Shown here one piece after another: positions 8,933 through 17,142 of a stretch of 50,093 nucleotides of DNA. How positions within the stretch are numbered: the stretch's first letter is position 1; the number at the start of each line of letters is the position of its first letter. Origin of the DNA: Thermoanaerobaculia bacterium (GTDB lineage Bacteria > Acidobacteriota > Thermoanaerobaculia > Multivoradales > JAHZIX01); the NCBI GenBank assembly GCA_027069135.1, contig JALXFE010000359.1:1-50093 (forward strand). The letters are read 5' to 3'. Position numbers and translations under genes: made by a program. The notes under the pieces were generated by a model. That model was not told where the DNA came from. It saw only the letters and a program-made list of their open reading frames with translations, and did not search any database.

Positions 8933-9397
8933 TTGCCGAAATCCTGCTACGACAAGGCGCTGGAGCTTCTGGCCCGGCGCAGCCATTCACGGTTCGAGCT
9001 GCAGCGTAAATTGGCGGCCCGCAAGTACTCATCTCTGGAAGTCGAGACAGCCCTGGCCCGGGTCACGGAGCTCGGGTATCTGGACGACACCCAATTTGCC
9101 CGTGAATTCATTCGCCAGAAACTGGGCCGGGGACCCGTCGGTTCCCGTCGGCTGCAAGCGGAGCTCTCACGCCGCGGAGTGTCTGCGGAAGATATGGCCC
9201 CGGCTCTTGAAGAGCTTCTTCCCCAAGACGACCGGCAAGGAGCCCGCGAAGCGGCCGAGCGATGGTGTCGGCAGCGCCCTCGGGGAGAGCGGACCGCTCT
9301 GGCCCGTTTCCTGGAGCGCCAGGGCTTTTCACGTCGTGCTATCTTTGCCGCTCTCAAAGACGCGGACCTCGGCGGCGAGGCGATGTCCGAAAGCTAG
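8933..9397 (+). CDS. recX: Regulatory protein RecX
   Basis: RecX caps or destabilises RecA filaments and so limits recombination and the SOS response. The 154-residue product has the three-helix repeats of the family: 'ALELLARRSHSRFELQRKL', 'VTELGYLDDTQFAREFI', 'GSRRLQAELSRRGVS', and near the C-terminus 'LARFLERQGFSRRAIFAAL'. The start is TTG 8933, immediately after the TAA of the pilT-like gene, which suggests translational coupling. It lies directly upstream of alaS; the recX-alaS pairing (usually recA-recX-alaS) is widespread. recA itself is not in the window. Confidence 0.86.
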   Translation: MPKSCYDKALELLARRSHSRFELQRKLAARKYSSLEVETALARVTELGYLDDTQFAREFIRQKLGRGPVGSRRLQAELSRRGVSAEDMAPALEELLPQDDRQGAREAAERWCRQRPRGERTALARFLERQGFSRRAIFAALKDADLGGEAMSES

Positions 9398-9454
9398 GAT
9401 TCCTCTCCCGAGGCGGTCCCCGATTCAGCACTGATTCCAAAAGAGGTTACGGCC

Positions 9455-12121
9455 ATGAACAGTCGTGATATCCGCAACAGCTTTCTCGAGTTTTTCAGCC
9501 AACGCCAGCACCAGCCGGTGGCCAGCGGTCCCTTGGTGCCCCATGGGGATCCGACCCTGCTCTTCGCCAACGCTGGCATGGTGCAGTTCAAGAACTACTT
9601 TCTAGGAGTCGAGACGCCGGCATTCTCCCGGGCCGTCACCTCCCAGAAATGTCTGCGGGTCTCCGGCAAGCACAACGACTTGGAGAACGTCGGACCGAGC
9701 CCTCGGCATCACACGTTCTTCGAGATGTTGGGGAATTTCTCCTTCGGCGACTATTTCAAGGACGAAGCGATCCGCTTTGCCTGGGACCTGGTGACCCGGG
9801 TTTGGGAGATTCCCCAGGAGCATCTCTTCGCTACCGTTTTTGAAGAGGACGACGAAGCGTGGAATCTCTGGGCCAAGATTTCGACGCTGCCGAAGGAGCG
9901 CATCCTGCGTTGCGGAGCCAAGGACAACTTCTGGGCTATGGGTGAAACGGGCCCCTGCGGGCCCTGCAGCGAGATCTTCGTCGACTGCCACCCGGACCGT
10001 CCTCACGTCTCCTGGGAGGAGGGTTCTGACAGCGGTCGGTATCTGGAGATCTGGAACTTGGTCTTCATGCAATTCGAGCGCGGCAAGACGGGAGAGCTCG
10101 ATCCCTTGCCCAATCCGTCGATCGATACCGGTTCCGGATTGGAGCGGGTGGCGGCGGTGTTGCAGAAGGTCCCTTCAAATTATGAGACGGATCTCTTCGA
10201 GCCCCTCATCTCGGCCGCCGCGGCCCTCACCGAGGGGGTGCGGCCCGGCCAGGATCCCCAGAGTGACGTTTCGCTCCGGGTCATCGCGGATCATCTGCGG
10301 GCGGTGACGTTTCTTCTGGCGGATGGAGTGATTCCCGGCAATGAGGGCCGGGCCTATGTGCTGCGCCGGATTCTTCGTCGGGCCGTGCGCCACGGTATGC
10401 GTCTGGGTTTCGAAGAACCATTTCTACACCGCTTGGTACCGGTGGTCGGTGAGGTCATGGAAGAGGCCTATCCGCAGTTGGGTGCCACACGGGAGGCGAC
10501 CCAGGCGACCGTCAAGACGGAAGAGGAGAAGTTTCTCGCGACCCTGGCCAGTGGGGCCAAACAACTTCAGGACGAGATCGAAGAAGCCCGTCAAAAGGGT
10601 TCGACGGTTCTCGAGGGGGCCACCGCCTTTCGGCTCTACGACACCTTTGGCATTCCTCGGGAGGTGATCCGGGAGATCGCCGAAGAGGAGCGCATGGGGG
10701 TCGACGAAGCGGGTTTCGACCAGGAGATGGAGGTTCAGCGACAGAGGTCTCGGCAGGCGACGGGAGACGGGCAGGAGCGAAGGCTGCAATTGCAGCAGGC
10801 CCTGGCTGGTGGCGGCGCCGGCACGGAGTCCCCCACCACCGCCTTCGGTGGGTATTCCTCCATGAGCCTACGCAGGGGCGAGGTGCTTCGCCTGGCGCGC
10901 TCCGGCGCCGACTCAGCGACGGCAGCGACGGCTCTGGCGACGGGGGAGCAAGGAGCTGCGGTGTTGGACCGCACGGTCTTCTACGCGGAATCCGGCGGTC
11001 AGGTCGGTGATACCGGGATTCTTACCTGGGACGGGGGTCGGGCCCGGGTCGTCGACACCCAGAAGAACACCGCAGGGACGTTCTTTCATTTCCTGGAGAT
11101 CGAGGAAGGGCAGCTTCAAGTCGGGGAAAGAGTCGACGGGCAGATCGACGAGAGCCGTCGCCGGGACGTGCAACGGAATCACACCGCGACACACCTCCTC
11201 CACGCCGCTCTGCGGGAAACTCTCGGTCCTTCCGTGCGTCAGGCGGGATCCCTGGTCGCCGCGGATCGCCTTCGATTCGATTTCACGTACTCCCAGCCCC
11301 TGACGCAAGATGAACGCCGGGAGGTCGAAGAGCAGGTGAATCGGTGGGTCTTGAACGCCGTCCCGGTGACCACCCAATGGGTCGGCTACAAGGAAGCTGT
11401 AGCGGCCGGAGCCATGGCCCTTTTCGGCGAAAAATACGGCGACGAGGTCCGCACCGTCGAGGTTCCCAACGCGAGCCTTGAGCTGTGCGGCGGCTGTCAT
11501 GTGGGCAACACCGGGGAGATCGGGCTGACTCTGGTGACGTCGGAAAAAGGAATCGCTTCGGGGGTGCGTCGCATCGAGGCCGTTACCGGGGCTGGAGCCA
11601 TCGCCCTGGTCCGTCGCCGGGAGGCGCTCTTGGCAGCCTCCGAGCAAGCCGCTGGCGTGGTTGCGGATCGTCTACCGGAGGAGCTGGCCTCTCTCAAGGC
11701 AGCTCTCAAGCAGCAAGACGCGGAGTTGGCGGACCTGCGCCTCAAGCTGGTTTCCGGGAGCACCTCGGACGGCGATGACGGCCGGGAGATCGAGGGCGTT
11801 CGAGTGATCCTGCGGCAAGTGCCCCCGGCGCCGGTGCCGGAGCTGCGCAATATGGCGGACACCCTACGTTCCAAGCTCGGTTCCGGAGTCATTGTCATCG
11901 GCGCCGGCCAACCGGGGAAAGTCAGCCTCATCGCAGCGGTGAGTAAAGATCTGGTCGGCCGGCTTCATGCAGGAAAGATCGTCCAAGCCGCCGCCCAGGC
12001 CGTCGGCGGTGGCGGTGGCGGTCGCCCCGACTTCGCACAAGCCGGCGGAAAGGATCCTGACAAACTCGAGGAGGCTCTAGAAGCCGCCGCCCAGCGCATC
12101 GCCGAGCAACTCGCGGGCTAG
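9455..12121 (+). CDS. alaS: Alanyl-tRNA synthetase
   Basis: Charges tRNA-Ala and hydrolyses mischarged Ser/Gly-tRNA-Ala. The 888-residue full-length enzyme has a class II catalytic core ('FFSQRQHQPVASGPLVPHG', 'HHTFFEMLGNFSFGDYFK') and a tRNA-recognition region. The editing domain with zinc ligands follows ('HTATHLLHAALRE', 'ELCGGCHVGNTGEIG') and the C-terminal C-Ala/DHHA1 domain ends in 'GGGGGGRPDFAQAGG'. The common 'CGGTH' is CGGCH here, an extra cysteine next to the zinc site. The ATG has AAGAGGT at 9440-9446. Its stop is 55 bases before the decayed VapBC locus. Confidence 0.97.
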   Translation: MNSRDIRNSFLEFFSQRQHQPVASGPLVPHGDPTLLFANAGMVQFKNYFLGVETPAFSRAVTSQKCLRVSGKHNDLENVGPSPRHHTFFEMLGNFSFGDYFKDEAIRFAWDLVTRVWEIPQEHLFATVFEEDDEAWNLWAKISTLPKERILRCGAKDNFWAMGETGPCGPCSEIFVDCHPDRPHVSWEEGSDSGRYLEIWNLVFMQFERGKTGELDPLPNPSIDTGSGLERVAAVLQKVPSNYETDLFEPLISAAAALTEGVRPGQDPQSDVSLRVIADHLRAVTFLLADGVIPGNEGRAYVLRRILRRAVRHGMRLGFEEPFLHRLVPVVGEVMEEAYPQLGATREATQATVKTEEEKFLATLASGAKQLQDEIEEARQKGSTVLEGATAFRLYDTFGIPREVIREIAEEERMGVDEAGFDQEMEVQRQRSRQATGDGQERRLQLQQALAGGGAGTESPTTAFGGYSSMSLRRGEVLRLARSGADSATAATALATGEQGAAVLDRTVFYAESGGQVGDTGILTWDGGRARVVDTQKNTAGTFFHFLEIEEGQLQVGERVDGQIDESRRRDVQRNHTATHLLHAALRETLGPSVRQAGSLVAADRLRFDFTYSQPLTQDERREVEEQVNRWVLNAVPVTTQWVGYKEAVAAGAMALFGEKYGDEVRTVEVPNASLELCGGCHVGNTGEIGLTLVTSEKGIASGVRRIEAVTGAGAIALVRRREALLAASEQAAGVVADRLPEELASLKAALKQQDAELADLRLKLVSGSTSDGDDGREIEGVRVILRQVPPAPVPELRNMADTLRSKLGSGVIVIGAGQPGKVSLIAAVSKDLVGRLHAGKIVQAAAQAVGGGGGGRPDFAQAGGKDPDKLEEALEAAAQRIAEQLAG

Positions 12122-12176
12122 GGGCATCCAGAGTGCAAGGGGCAGCGGTAGTCTCAGAGGGTAAGGAGACGCACCG

Positions 12177-12681
12177 ATGGCAACTCGGGCAGAATTAGAA
12201 GAAGGGCTCGACAGGGTAGAGGAGGAAAACCTCGAAGTCATCTACCGAGTCGTGCTTTCCCTCGCGGTTCCTCTGGAGAGCCCAGATCCGAGAGAGAGTT
12301 GGAGGCAGAGCGTTGGTCATGGCAACGTCTCACTCCGCTCAGTAGTGAAGGCGGAGTTGGTTTGTGGTGCTCTCAAGAGTGCCAAGGCTCAGGCCAATCT
12401 CTCCCGCCTTGAATCGTTCTTCGACCGATTCGTGTCGCTACCGTTTGATGATGCGGCAGCGGAATTACGGTGCGATCCGGGCCCGGCTCGAACAAGCTGG
12501 AACACCGATCGGTCCGAACGACCTCTGTATCGCCGCGATTGCCCGGGCCAATCAGCTGATACTGGTAAGCCACAATTCCAGGGAGTTCCGCCGAGTAGAA
12601 GGGCCCTTCCAGGCTGATACAGGATCTCCAAAGAAGCTGGAGGCTGGGGATCGATATCCGGGGGAGGTAAGCCTCGGATAG
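12177..12681 (+). pseudogene. Decayed VapBC toxin-antitoxin locus (antitoxin start fused to a frameshifted PIN toxin)
   Basis: The first 45 or so codons ('ATRAELEEGLDRVEEENLEV...') look like the N-terminal helix of a small antitoxin, with a good AAGGAGA (12163-12169). The frame then runs directly into the middle of a VapC PIN-domain RNase: 'SVVKAELVCGALKSAKAQ', 'LSRLESFFDRFVSLPFDDAAAE'. Near 12455-12465 the homology jumps to the +1 frame and continues 'YGAIRARLEQAGTPIGPND', 'CIAAIARANQLILVSHNSRE'. Missing are the antitoxin C-terminus and the first 30 or so VapC residues, including the first catalytic Asp. An internal deletion plus a frameshift should make this non-functional. The first frame closes at 12617 and the second at 12681. 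Confidence 0.8.
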
Positions 12682-12733
12682 GGCGTCTGGGGCTCTGTCT
12701 GTTAGACTCCGGGGCCTTGGAATTTTACCCATC

Positions 12734-13378
12734 ATGAAGACATTCGCCATATTTCTCAGCTGTGTCGTGTTCCTGCCCCTGGGGATCCATGCGGAGGTGA
12801 AGACCAAGCTGGGAGCGGGCGGTGTACCGCATATCTACAACGAGACGTCCGAGCAACACAGCTGGCGGATCTCAGCGCGCCTGCAGGAATTGAGCGATGC
12901 CGAGTTGGAGGCCATGATCGCCCACCATGCCCACGACCAACGGCTGAGCCGGCGGCTGGTCCAGGCGGTCGTACAGGTGGAGTCCGGCTACAATCCCAAG
13001 GCTCGCTCGAGGAAAGGGGCCATCGGCCTGATGCAGCTCATGCCGCAAACCGCGCGGTCCCTCGCGGTTGAGAATCCCTACGATCCTGAAGAGAACCTGC
13101 GGGGCGGCACCGTGTACTTGCGCCAGATGCTGGATCGTTTCGGGGATCTGCAGCTGGCCTTGGCGGCTTATAACGCCGGTCCTCAAGCGGTGGAGCGATA
13201 CGGTGGAATCCCGCCGTATAAGGAAACCAGGAACTACGTGCGCCGTATCCTGGCTCTCGTCGACGGAGGAGACATGGAAGTCCGTCTACCGCCCGTGCAC
13301 AGGCCCAAGGTTTACCTTTCCAGGGACGCCAACAATCGCCTCGTCATGACGACCCAGCCCCCGAGAAAGAAGCGCTGA
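12734..13378 (+). CDS. Secreted lytic transglycosylase (SLT domain)
   Basis: Cleaves peptidoglycan glycan strands with formation of 1,6-anhydromuramyl ends in the periplasm. The 214-residue product starts with a signal peptide (hydrophobic residues about 4-19, cleavage probably after 'GIHA'). The Slt70-like domain follows: '[20 protein letters not shown]' containing the catalytic Glu, '[12 protein letters not shown]', '[33 protein letters not shown]', and the C-terminal '[14 protein letters not shown]'. No LysM or other binding domain is present. It is followed 7 bases later by pgsA, suggesting co-transcription. Confidence 0.92.
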   Translation: MKTFAIFLSCVVFLPLGIHAEVKTKLGAGGVPHIYNETSEQHSWRISARLQELSDAELEAMIAHHAHDQRLSRRLVQAVVQVESGYNPKARSRKGAIGLMQLMPQTARSLAVENPYDPEENLRGGTVYLRQMLDRFGDLQLALAAYNAGPQAVERYGGIPPYKETRNYVRRILALVDGGDMEVRLPPVHRPKVYLSRDANNRLVMTTQPPRKKR

Positions 13379-13385
13379 CACCCCC

Positions 13386-13979
13386 ATGGATGGATCCTCA
13401 GAACGTTCTGCATCGGTGGTGCTGAACCTGCCCAACTTACTGTCTCTGTTCCGGATTCTGATGGTGCCGCTGTTGGTGGTCGTCCTGTTGACGAAGTTCC
13501 CCGAGAAAGAATTCGTCGGCTTAGGGCTCTTCCTGATCGCCGCCGCCACGGATTTCCTGGATGGATTTCTCGCCCGGCGCAATCGTCAAGTCACCCGTTT
13601 GGGAAAGCTCCTGGACCCGGCCGCAGACAAGATTCTCACTTCCGCAGCCTTTATCTCCTTGGTGGAGATGAATCCGGAAGTGACGCCGGCGTGGATGGTC
13701 GTGACCATCATCGCCCGGGAGTTTTCCATCGGAACTCTGCGCAGCTTTGCCGCTTCAGAACAATTGGTCATCCCCGCGAGCTGGCTCGGGAAGTTCAAGA
13801 CGGTGGCCCAGATCATCGCCATCGCTTTGTTGATCTTCTACAACAAGCTCGATAGCTTCAGCCATCTCGCGCCGATCTTTCTCTGGATTGCGTTGATCCT
13901 CAGCCTGGTCTCCGGCATCGAATATTTTCTGCGCTTTCGTCACCTCGTATTTCGGGGTGAGAAATCCATCGCCGGTTAG
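13386..13979 (+). CDS. pgsA: CDP-diacylglycerol--glycerol-3-phosphate 3-phosphatidyltransferase
   Basis: Integral membrane enzyme that makes phosphatidylglycerophosphate, the first committed step to phosphatidylglycerol and cardiolipin. The 197-residue product carries the CDP-alcohol phosphotransferase motif D-x2-DG-x2-AR-x8-G-x3-D-x3-D, seen as 'ATDFLDGFLARR' followed by 'TRLGKLLDPAADKIL'. 'NLPNLLSLFRI' at the N-terminus is typical of PgsA, and several hydrophobic helices cover the rest. Length and motif spacing are normal for the family. A related CDP-alcohol transferase (e.g. cardiolipin synthase type) is less likely given the N-terminal pattern. Confidence 0.92.
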   Translation: MDGSSERSASVVLNLPNLLSLFRILMVPLLVVVLLTKFPEKEFVGLGLFLIAAATDFLDGFLARRNRQVTRLGKLLDPAADKILTSAAFISLVEMNPEVTPAWMVVTIIAREFSIGTLRSFAASEQLVIPASWLGKFKTVAQIIAIALLIFYNKLDSFSHLAPIFLWIALILSLVSGIEYFLRFRHLVFRGEKSIAG

Positions 13980-14060
13980 GACCTGGACGACCGTGAGCTC
14001 CGATTCCTTAGGCGCAGGACCCTTGCCGGGATTCTTGCGGACCCACCGGGGCCTGGGACC

Positions 14061-16646
14061 GTGACGGTGCCACTGCGCCGCTCCTCGATTCTGAGTGCTC
14101 TGGCCCGAGTCGCCAGCCAGCACTACCGCCGGGCTTTCCTTCTGGCGGTGTTGGCTCTGGTGCTCTCCGTCGCCGCCGCTTCCAGGCTCCGGTTCGATAC
14201 CGATATTCTGAATCTCCTGCCGCAGGACGATCCGGTCTTTAAGGCCTTTCGCAGCACCATGGAGGAGTTCGGGACCTTCGACAACCTCCTGATCGGTCTG
14301 GAGCTACCCCCGGGTACCCCCATCGAGGCGTATCAGGATTTTGTCGAAGAGTTGGGCGTCGGCCTCGAGAAGCTTCCCGAGCTCGCCTCCGTGAGCTTCA
14401 GAGTCGAGGAGCCGGAGGATCTCCTACAGCAGATCTTCCCCGCGGCTCCCTTCTATCTCGACGAAGACGGCCGGCGGGCTTTCGAAGAGCGACTGTCCCC
14501 GCAAGGAATCGAGGGCCGCATCGCCGAGCTTCGCCGCTCGCTTTCGACTCCTCAGGGCCTCGCTCTCAAGGGAGTCTTCAAGCTCGACCCGTTGGGTCTG
14601 TCGGGGATACTTCTGGGCAGGATCGAGGGAGCCCGGGGGGGGCTCCAGATGGATTGGTCGAGCGGCTATTACCTCTCCCAGGACCACCGGATGCTGCTGA
14701 TCCTGGGAGAGCCGACGGACCGTCCGCAGAACATCGAATACAGTCGCAGATTGGTCCAGGGCGTTGAGGAAGCCTTCGCCGAGACGATGGAAGAGTGGCC
14801 TCAGATCGCCCCTAAAGATCTGCCGCCGCCGCTCTTGGTCTTGGGGGGTGGATATTTGACGGCGGTCGACGACGCGACCTTCATCCAATCGGATATGGTG
14901 CGCAACACGATCACCTCCGTCCTTGGGGTGATGCTGCTCTTCTTCCTCGTCTTTCGGCGCCCCAGCGCCCTGCTCTATGCCCTGCTGCCCCTGGTCTTCG
15001 GCCTGGTTCTCACCTTCGGCTTTGCCGGGGGAGTGCTCGGGCAGCTGAGTAACGCCACCAGCGGTGTTGCCGCCCTACTGATCGGTCTGGGCATCGATTT
15101 CGTCATCGTGTCTTATGGGCGCTATGTCGAGGAGCGGCGCAAGGGGGCGCAGGTGCAGGAGGCCCTGGCGACGATGTCGTCGACGGCGGGCCGGGCGGTG
15201 GTCGTCGGTGCGGTGACTACCGCCGCGACTTTCGGAGCCTTCCTGCTGACGGACTTCCCGGGACTGCAGCAGATGGGGCTTCTCACGGGCGTTGGGATTC
15301 TCTTCTGCATGGCGGCGGTTCTGTGCCTCTTACCAGCGCTGCTCGCCTGGTCCGAGGAGCGTCATCGCCGTCGCCGGAGCGTTCCTCGGCTCCATCTCCA
15401 CGGATTCGGTACCGGGCGGCTACTGCGTGTCAGCTTGCGTCATCCCAAGTGGGTGTTGGGGGTGGGGCTGGCGGCGACCCTCGCCGCCGCTGCCTTGATC
15501 CCTGGGATCGGCTTCGAGGACAGCATGGCGGCGATGCGGCCCAAGGAGAACCGAGGCATCGAGGGAGCCCAACGGGTCGCCGAGCATTTCGGTTCAGGAT
15601 TCGATTTCACCATGTTGCTGCTAGAGGGGGAGACCCGGGAAGAGACCCTCGAGCTTGCCGCCAAGGCCAGCGCCGGAGCGGAAGCGTTGGTCGCCCAGGG
15701 ACACTTGGATGGCTACCGGAGCGTCACTTCGGTCTTGCCCCCGGACGAGGCTCAGCAGCGCAGCCTGACCTGGCTCGCCGAGGGCCGCTTTCCCGGAGGT
15801 CCGCTGGACCCGGGCCGGATCCTCCCACAGACCCGCGCCGCCTTAGAGGCCGAGGGTCTGAGGACCGAGCCCTTCGAGGAGGGATTGGACCTGCTCGCTC
15901 AGGCACTCTCTCGGGAGCAGGAGATCACCGTCGAGGATGTGGCTTCAGCGGAGCAGGGACGCAGGTTTCTGGAGCAGCACCTGCAGCAATCCTCAGACGG
16001 TTGGAAATCTGTGGTCCGCCTCTATCCTCCCGACAATCAGTGGCGGCGGCAGGTGCCGCCGGAGGTCGTGGCCTTCGCCGCACAGCTGGGCCCCGGGGCG
16101 ACCATCGTGGGCAGCAACGCGGTCAACGAGCGGGTGCGGGAAGTGGTGAAGTTCGATGCTTTTCTCGCCGGGATCGTCGGCTTCGTGCTCGTCGCCTTCC
16201 TGATTTGGCTGGATTTTCGCTCCCTGCGGGACACGGCCCTGTCGTTGACGCCCCTTCTGGTGGGCGTCGTCTGGATGTTGGGTTCGATGGCCGCCTTGGG
16301 CCTCAAAGCCAATTTCATGAATATCTTCGTCTCCACCATGATCATCGGTATCGGTGTCGACTATGGCTTGCATATCATTCATCGATACCGAGAGATCGAG
16401 GCCGCGGGCGGTGACAATCTGGAGCTGAGCCTTCGGGAAACCGGGAAGGCCATCGTCGCCGCGGCGCTGTCTACGGTGGTCGGCTTCGGGTCCATGTCCC
16501 TTTCCCACTACCCGGGATTGCGCACGACGGGTTACGTCGCCATTCTCGGTGCCCTGGCCACGGCCCTGGTGGCCATCACCATCGTTCCTGCCCTCCTCCG
16601 GCTGACCGCAGCGAAACAAATCGGCCCTTCGCGCGCCGATTCCTAA
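14061..16646 (+). CDS. RND/MMPL-superfamily exporter (HpnN-like size)
   Basis: Inner-membrane transporter with two homologous halves, each with one TM helix, a large periplasmic loop and a cluster of helices. The 861-residue product shows the first TM near residues 25-42 and the loop with 'NLLPQDDPVFKAF'. RND signatures occur twice: 'LLIGLGIDFVIVSYGRYVEE' in the first half and 'IIGIGVDYGLHIIHRYREIE' in the second. Size and architecture match MMPL proteins such as the hopanoid transporter HpnN, but no hopanoid gene is nearby, so the cargo (a lipid or other hydrophobic molecule) is unknown. The start is GTG 14061; the 81-base gap after pgsA holds no recognisable feature. Confidence 0.85.
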   Translation: MTVPLRRSSILSALARVASQHYRRAFLLAVLALVLSVAAASRLRFDTDILNLLPQDDPVFKAFRSTMEEFGTFDNLLIGLELPPGTPIEAYQDFVEELGVGLEKLPELASVSFRVEEPEDLLQQIFPAAPFYLDEDGRRAFEERLSPQGIEGRIAELRRSLSTPQGLALKGVFKLDPLGLSGILLGRIEGARGGLQMDWSSGYYLSQDHRMLLILGEPTDRPQNIEYSRRLVQGVEEAFAETMEEWPQIAPKDLPPPLLVLGGGYLTAVDDATFIQSDMVRNTITSVLGVMLLFFLVFRRPSALLYALLPLVFGLVLTFGFAGGVLGQLSNATSGVAALLIGLGIDFVIVSYGRYVEERRKGAQVQEALATMSSTAGRAVVVGAVTTAATFGAFLLTDFPGLQQMGLLTGVGILFCMAAVLCLLPALLAWSEERHRRRRSVPRLHLHGFGTGRLLRVSLRHPKWVLGVGLAATLAAAALIPGIGFEDSMAAMRPKENRGIEGAQRVAEHFGSGFDFTMLLLEGETREETLELAAKASAGAEALVAQGHLDGYRSVTSVLPPDEAQQRSLTWLAEGRFPGGPLDPGRILPQTRAALEAEGLRTEPFEEGLDLLAQALSREQEITVEDVASAEQGRRFLEQHLQQSSDGWKSVVRLYPPDNQWRRQVPPEVVAFAAQLGPGATIVGSNAVNERVREVVKFDAFLAGIVGFVLVAFLIWLDFRSLRDTALSLTPLLVGVVWMLGSMAALGLKANFMNIFVSTMIIGIGVDYGLHIIHRYREIEAAGGDNLELSLRETGKAIVAAALSTVVGFGSMSLSHYPGLRTTGYVAILGALATALVAITIVPALLRLTAAKQIGPSRADS

Positions 16647-16694
16647 GAATGGAGGGTCGATGGGCGGCTCTTCTGAGACCAAGAGGGACTTTTC

Positions 16695-17030
16695 ATGGAA
16701 GCATTCATCGGACAGATTGTTCTTTTTGCCGGCAACTTCGCGCCGAGAGGCTGGGCTCTCTGTGATGGAAAGATGTTGAGAGTCAACCAGAACACATCTT
16801 TGTTCACTATTCTCAATAATACGTACGGTGGGGACGGGCGCGAGACGTTCGCTCTACCGGACCTCCGAGGCCGCGCTCCCCTACATGCGGGAAACGCCCC
16901 GGGTCTTCCTAGCACCAAGTTGGGGGAAAAGCAGGACGTCGCCCAGTCAACGGGAGACACTATTCAATTCGGCACTCTGGGGCTCAACTACATCATCTGC
17001 CTCCAAGGGATTTTCCCCGCGCGAAATTAG
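16695..17030 (+). CDS. Short tail-collar (MdpB-like) protein
   Basis: The 111-residue product begins like microcystin-dependent proteins and phage tail-collar domains: 'IGQIVLFAGNFAPRGWALCD', 'TSLFTILNNTYGGDGRETF', 'ALPDLRGRAPLHAG', then 'KLGEKQDV'. It ends with the family C-terminus 'LGLNYIICLQGIFPARN'. Typical members are about 165-180 residues and contain between these a Thr/Ser-rich stretch with an HxH-containing 'MPxHxH' motif. Here that middle of about 60-70 residues is absent while the frame is kept. It is therefore a compact variant or an in-frame deletion product. No other phage genes are near. AAGAGGGA precedes the ATG. Confidence 0.82.
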   Translation: MEAFIGQIVLFAGNFAPRGWALCDGKMLRVNQNTSLFTILNNTYGGDGRETFALPDLRGRAPLHAGNAPGLPSTKLGEKQDVAQSTGDTIQFGTLGLNYIICLQGIFPARN

Positions 17031-17103
17031 GCCGCAGCGAGAAAAGTTTCGAATCTCCAGTCACATCTTCCCAGGTGCGGTTACTTCGTCGACAGAGGCT
17101 GTC

Positions 17104-17123
17104 CAGAAAGGGGCGGCTTTCTG
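17104..17123. promoter_or_regulatory. Inverted repeat upstream of the ECF sigma gene
   Basis: CAGAAAG (17104-17110), a six-base GGGCGG spacer, then CTTTCTG (17117-17123) form a perfect 7-bp stem 20 bases before the sigma-factor ATG. It may be an operator or an mRNA hairpin close to the ribosome binding site (AAAGGAGA, 17130-17137). There is no T-run, so a terminator for the collar gene is unlikely. Function is inferred from position only. Confidence 0.35.
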
Positions 17124-17142
17124 AAGATGAAAGGAGATAGAG

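Noticed and set aside
15323-16414. 363-codon open frame in another frame within the RND/MMPL gene
   Set aside because: The overlapping exporter has clear membrane and RND motifs; this frame is Arg/Gly/Pro-rich and has no protein-like features.
16695-17030. A prophage or tailocin remnant suggested by the tail-collar domain
   Set aside because: No capsid, tail, integrase or lysis genes are adjacent; single tail-collar (MdpB-like) genes are common outside prophages.
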